In this document: positions 63,701-64,000 of the stretch, piece by piece
Numbering within the stretch: the first letter of the stretch is position 1
Layout of the letters: every line of letters starts with the position of its first letter
Source: Flaviramulus sp. BrNp1-15
GTDB taxonomy: Bacteria > Bacteroidota > Bacteroidia > Flavobacteriales > Flavobacteriaceae
Assembly: GCF_022259695.1 (NCBI RefSeq)
Contig: NZ_CP092099.1
Location: 3,516,798 to 3,580,797 of the forward strand
Length of the DNA: 64,000 nucleotides
Direction of reading: 5' to 3'
The notes under the pieces: generated by a model
What the model was told of the DNA's origin: nothing
The model's input: only the letters and a program-made list of their open reading frames with translations
Database searches by the model: none
Program-made: the position numbers and the translations under genes

Positions 63701-64000
63701 ATGAAGGTTGCTGTTTTCGGACGATTTTATAATAAAACTACTAGTGTTTCTGTAATAACACTTTTTAATTACTTACTTAAAAAAGATGCGGATGCTTATA
63801 TAGAAAGTGAATTCTATGATATCATAAAGAGTAAATCTTCAATTATTAAAGATTTTGAATCTTTTAAAACATTTGACACTTTAGACGATTCTTTCGACTT
63901 ACTTGTTAGTATTGGAGGAGATGGTACTATTTTAAGAGCCATAACTTTTGTTAAAGACATCAATATTCCTATAGTTGGCATTAACACAGGGAGACTAGGT
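63701..64000 (+). CDS. nadK: NAD kinase (cut by window end)
   Basis: The first 100 residues are present (start MKVAVFGRFYNK). They contain the NAD-kinase motif SIGGDGTILRA, with the catalytic Asp, and GINTGRLG at the very end. The enzyme makes NADP from NAD and ATP. The start codon follows the CBS gene's stop by two bases. Confidence 0.95.
   Translation, partial: MKVAVFGRFYNKTTSVSVITLFNYLLKKDADAYIESEFYDIIKSKSSIIKDFESFKTFDTLDDSFDLLVSIGGDGTILRAITFVKDINIPIVGINTGRLG

Overview
The window is AT-rich DNA from a member of the Bacteroidota, almost certainly a marine Flavobacteriaceae. The evidence is the gene set (DUF5686 outer-membrane protein, PD40/OmpA protein, fused FolK-deoxynucleoside kinase, 491-aa IlvC, short housekeeping sigma factor, 2TM domain), the near absence of Shine-Dalgarno sequences, and promoters of the TTTG-N19-TAnnTTTG type. 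Genus and species cannot be told from the sequence alone. There is no rRNA, CRISPR array, prophage or plasmid module.

Layout. 1-9.7 kb: a glycoside-oxidation locus with the end of a GMC oxidoreductase, its small Tat-exported subunit, two DUF1080 (3-keto-glycoside hydrolase type) proteins and three Tat-exported Gfo/Idh/MocA oxidoreductases. It is interrupted on the other strand by an azurin and a GapN-type dehydrogenase. 9.7-16.5 kb: the ilvDBNCA operon, read leftwards, behind a classical attenuator (leader peptide with 11 of 19 residues Ile, Val or Leu, antiterminator and terminator). 17.0-18.4 kb: metK behind a SAM-II-like riboswitch. 18.5-26.9 kb: an orphan lipoprotein, a DUF5686 protein, pdhB, etfBA, a bifunctional nuclease and a NupC transporter. 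27-36.9 kb: thyA, a carbohydrate-binding-module protein, a membrane-anchored DHFR fusion, an esterase, a COG2509 flavoprotein, fabD, lspA, galE, a DegT aminotransferase and waaA. 37-42 kb: a repeat lipoprotein, a coiled-coil protein, tRNA-Leu, tRNA-Gly and mutS. 42-48.2 kb: methyltransferases, a deacetylase, a sialidase-like protein, folK-dNK and a queuosine-precursor transporter, interspersed with REP-like repeats and one short element carrying a GIY-YIG nuclease. 48.2-64 kb: AsmA-like protein, rpoD, rpsU, a degenerate M23 protein, DUF2797, GH3, OmpA/PD40, the tig-clpP-clpX block, a pdxJ operon, a CBS protein and the start of nadK.

Most of the window is ordinary core genome. The parts that stand out are (1) the TGTC-hairpin...hairpin-GACA repeat family at 42.1-47.4 kb, in which one copy holds a GIY-YIG nuclease gene and the hairpin stems differ from copy to copy while staying paired; (2) the complete ilv attenuator; (3) the metK leader, with a SAM-II-like core, a long internal insertion and a 10-bp alternative pairing next to the start codon; (4) the DHFR that exists only as a fusion to a two-helix membrane domain; and (5) the periplasmic 3-keto-glycoside pathway next to a cupredoxin. 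Calls rest on reading motifs and known family features by eye; no database search was run.
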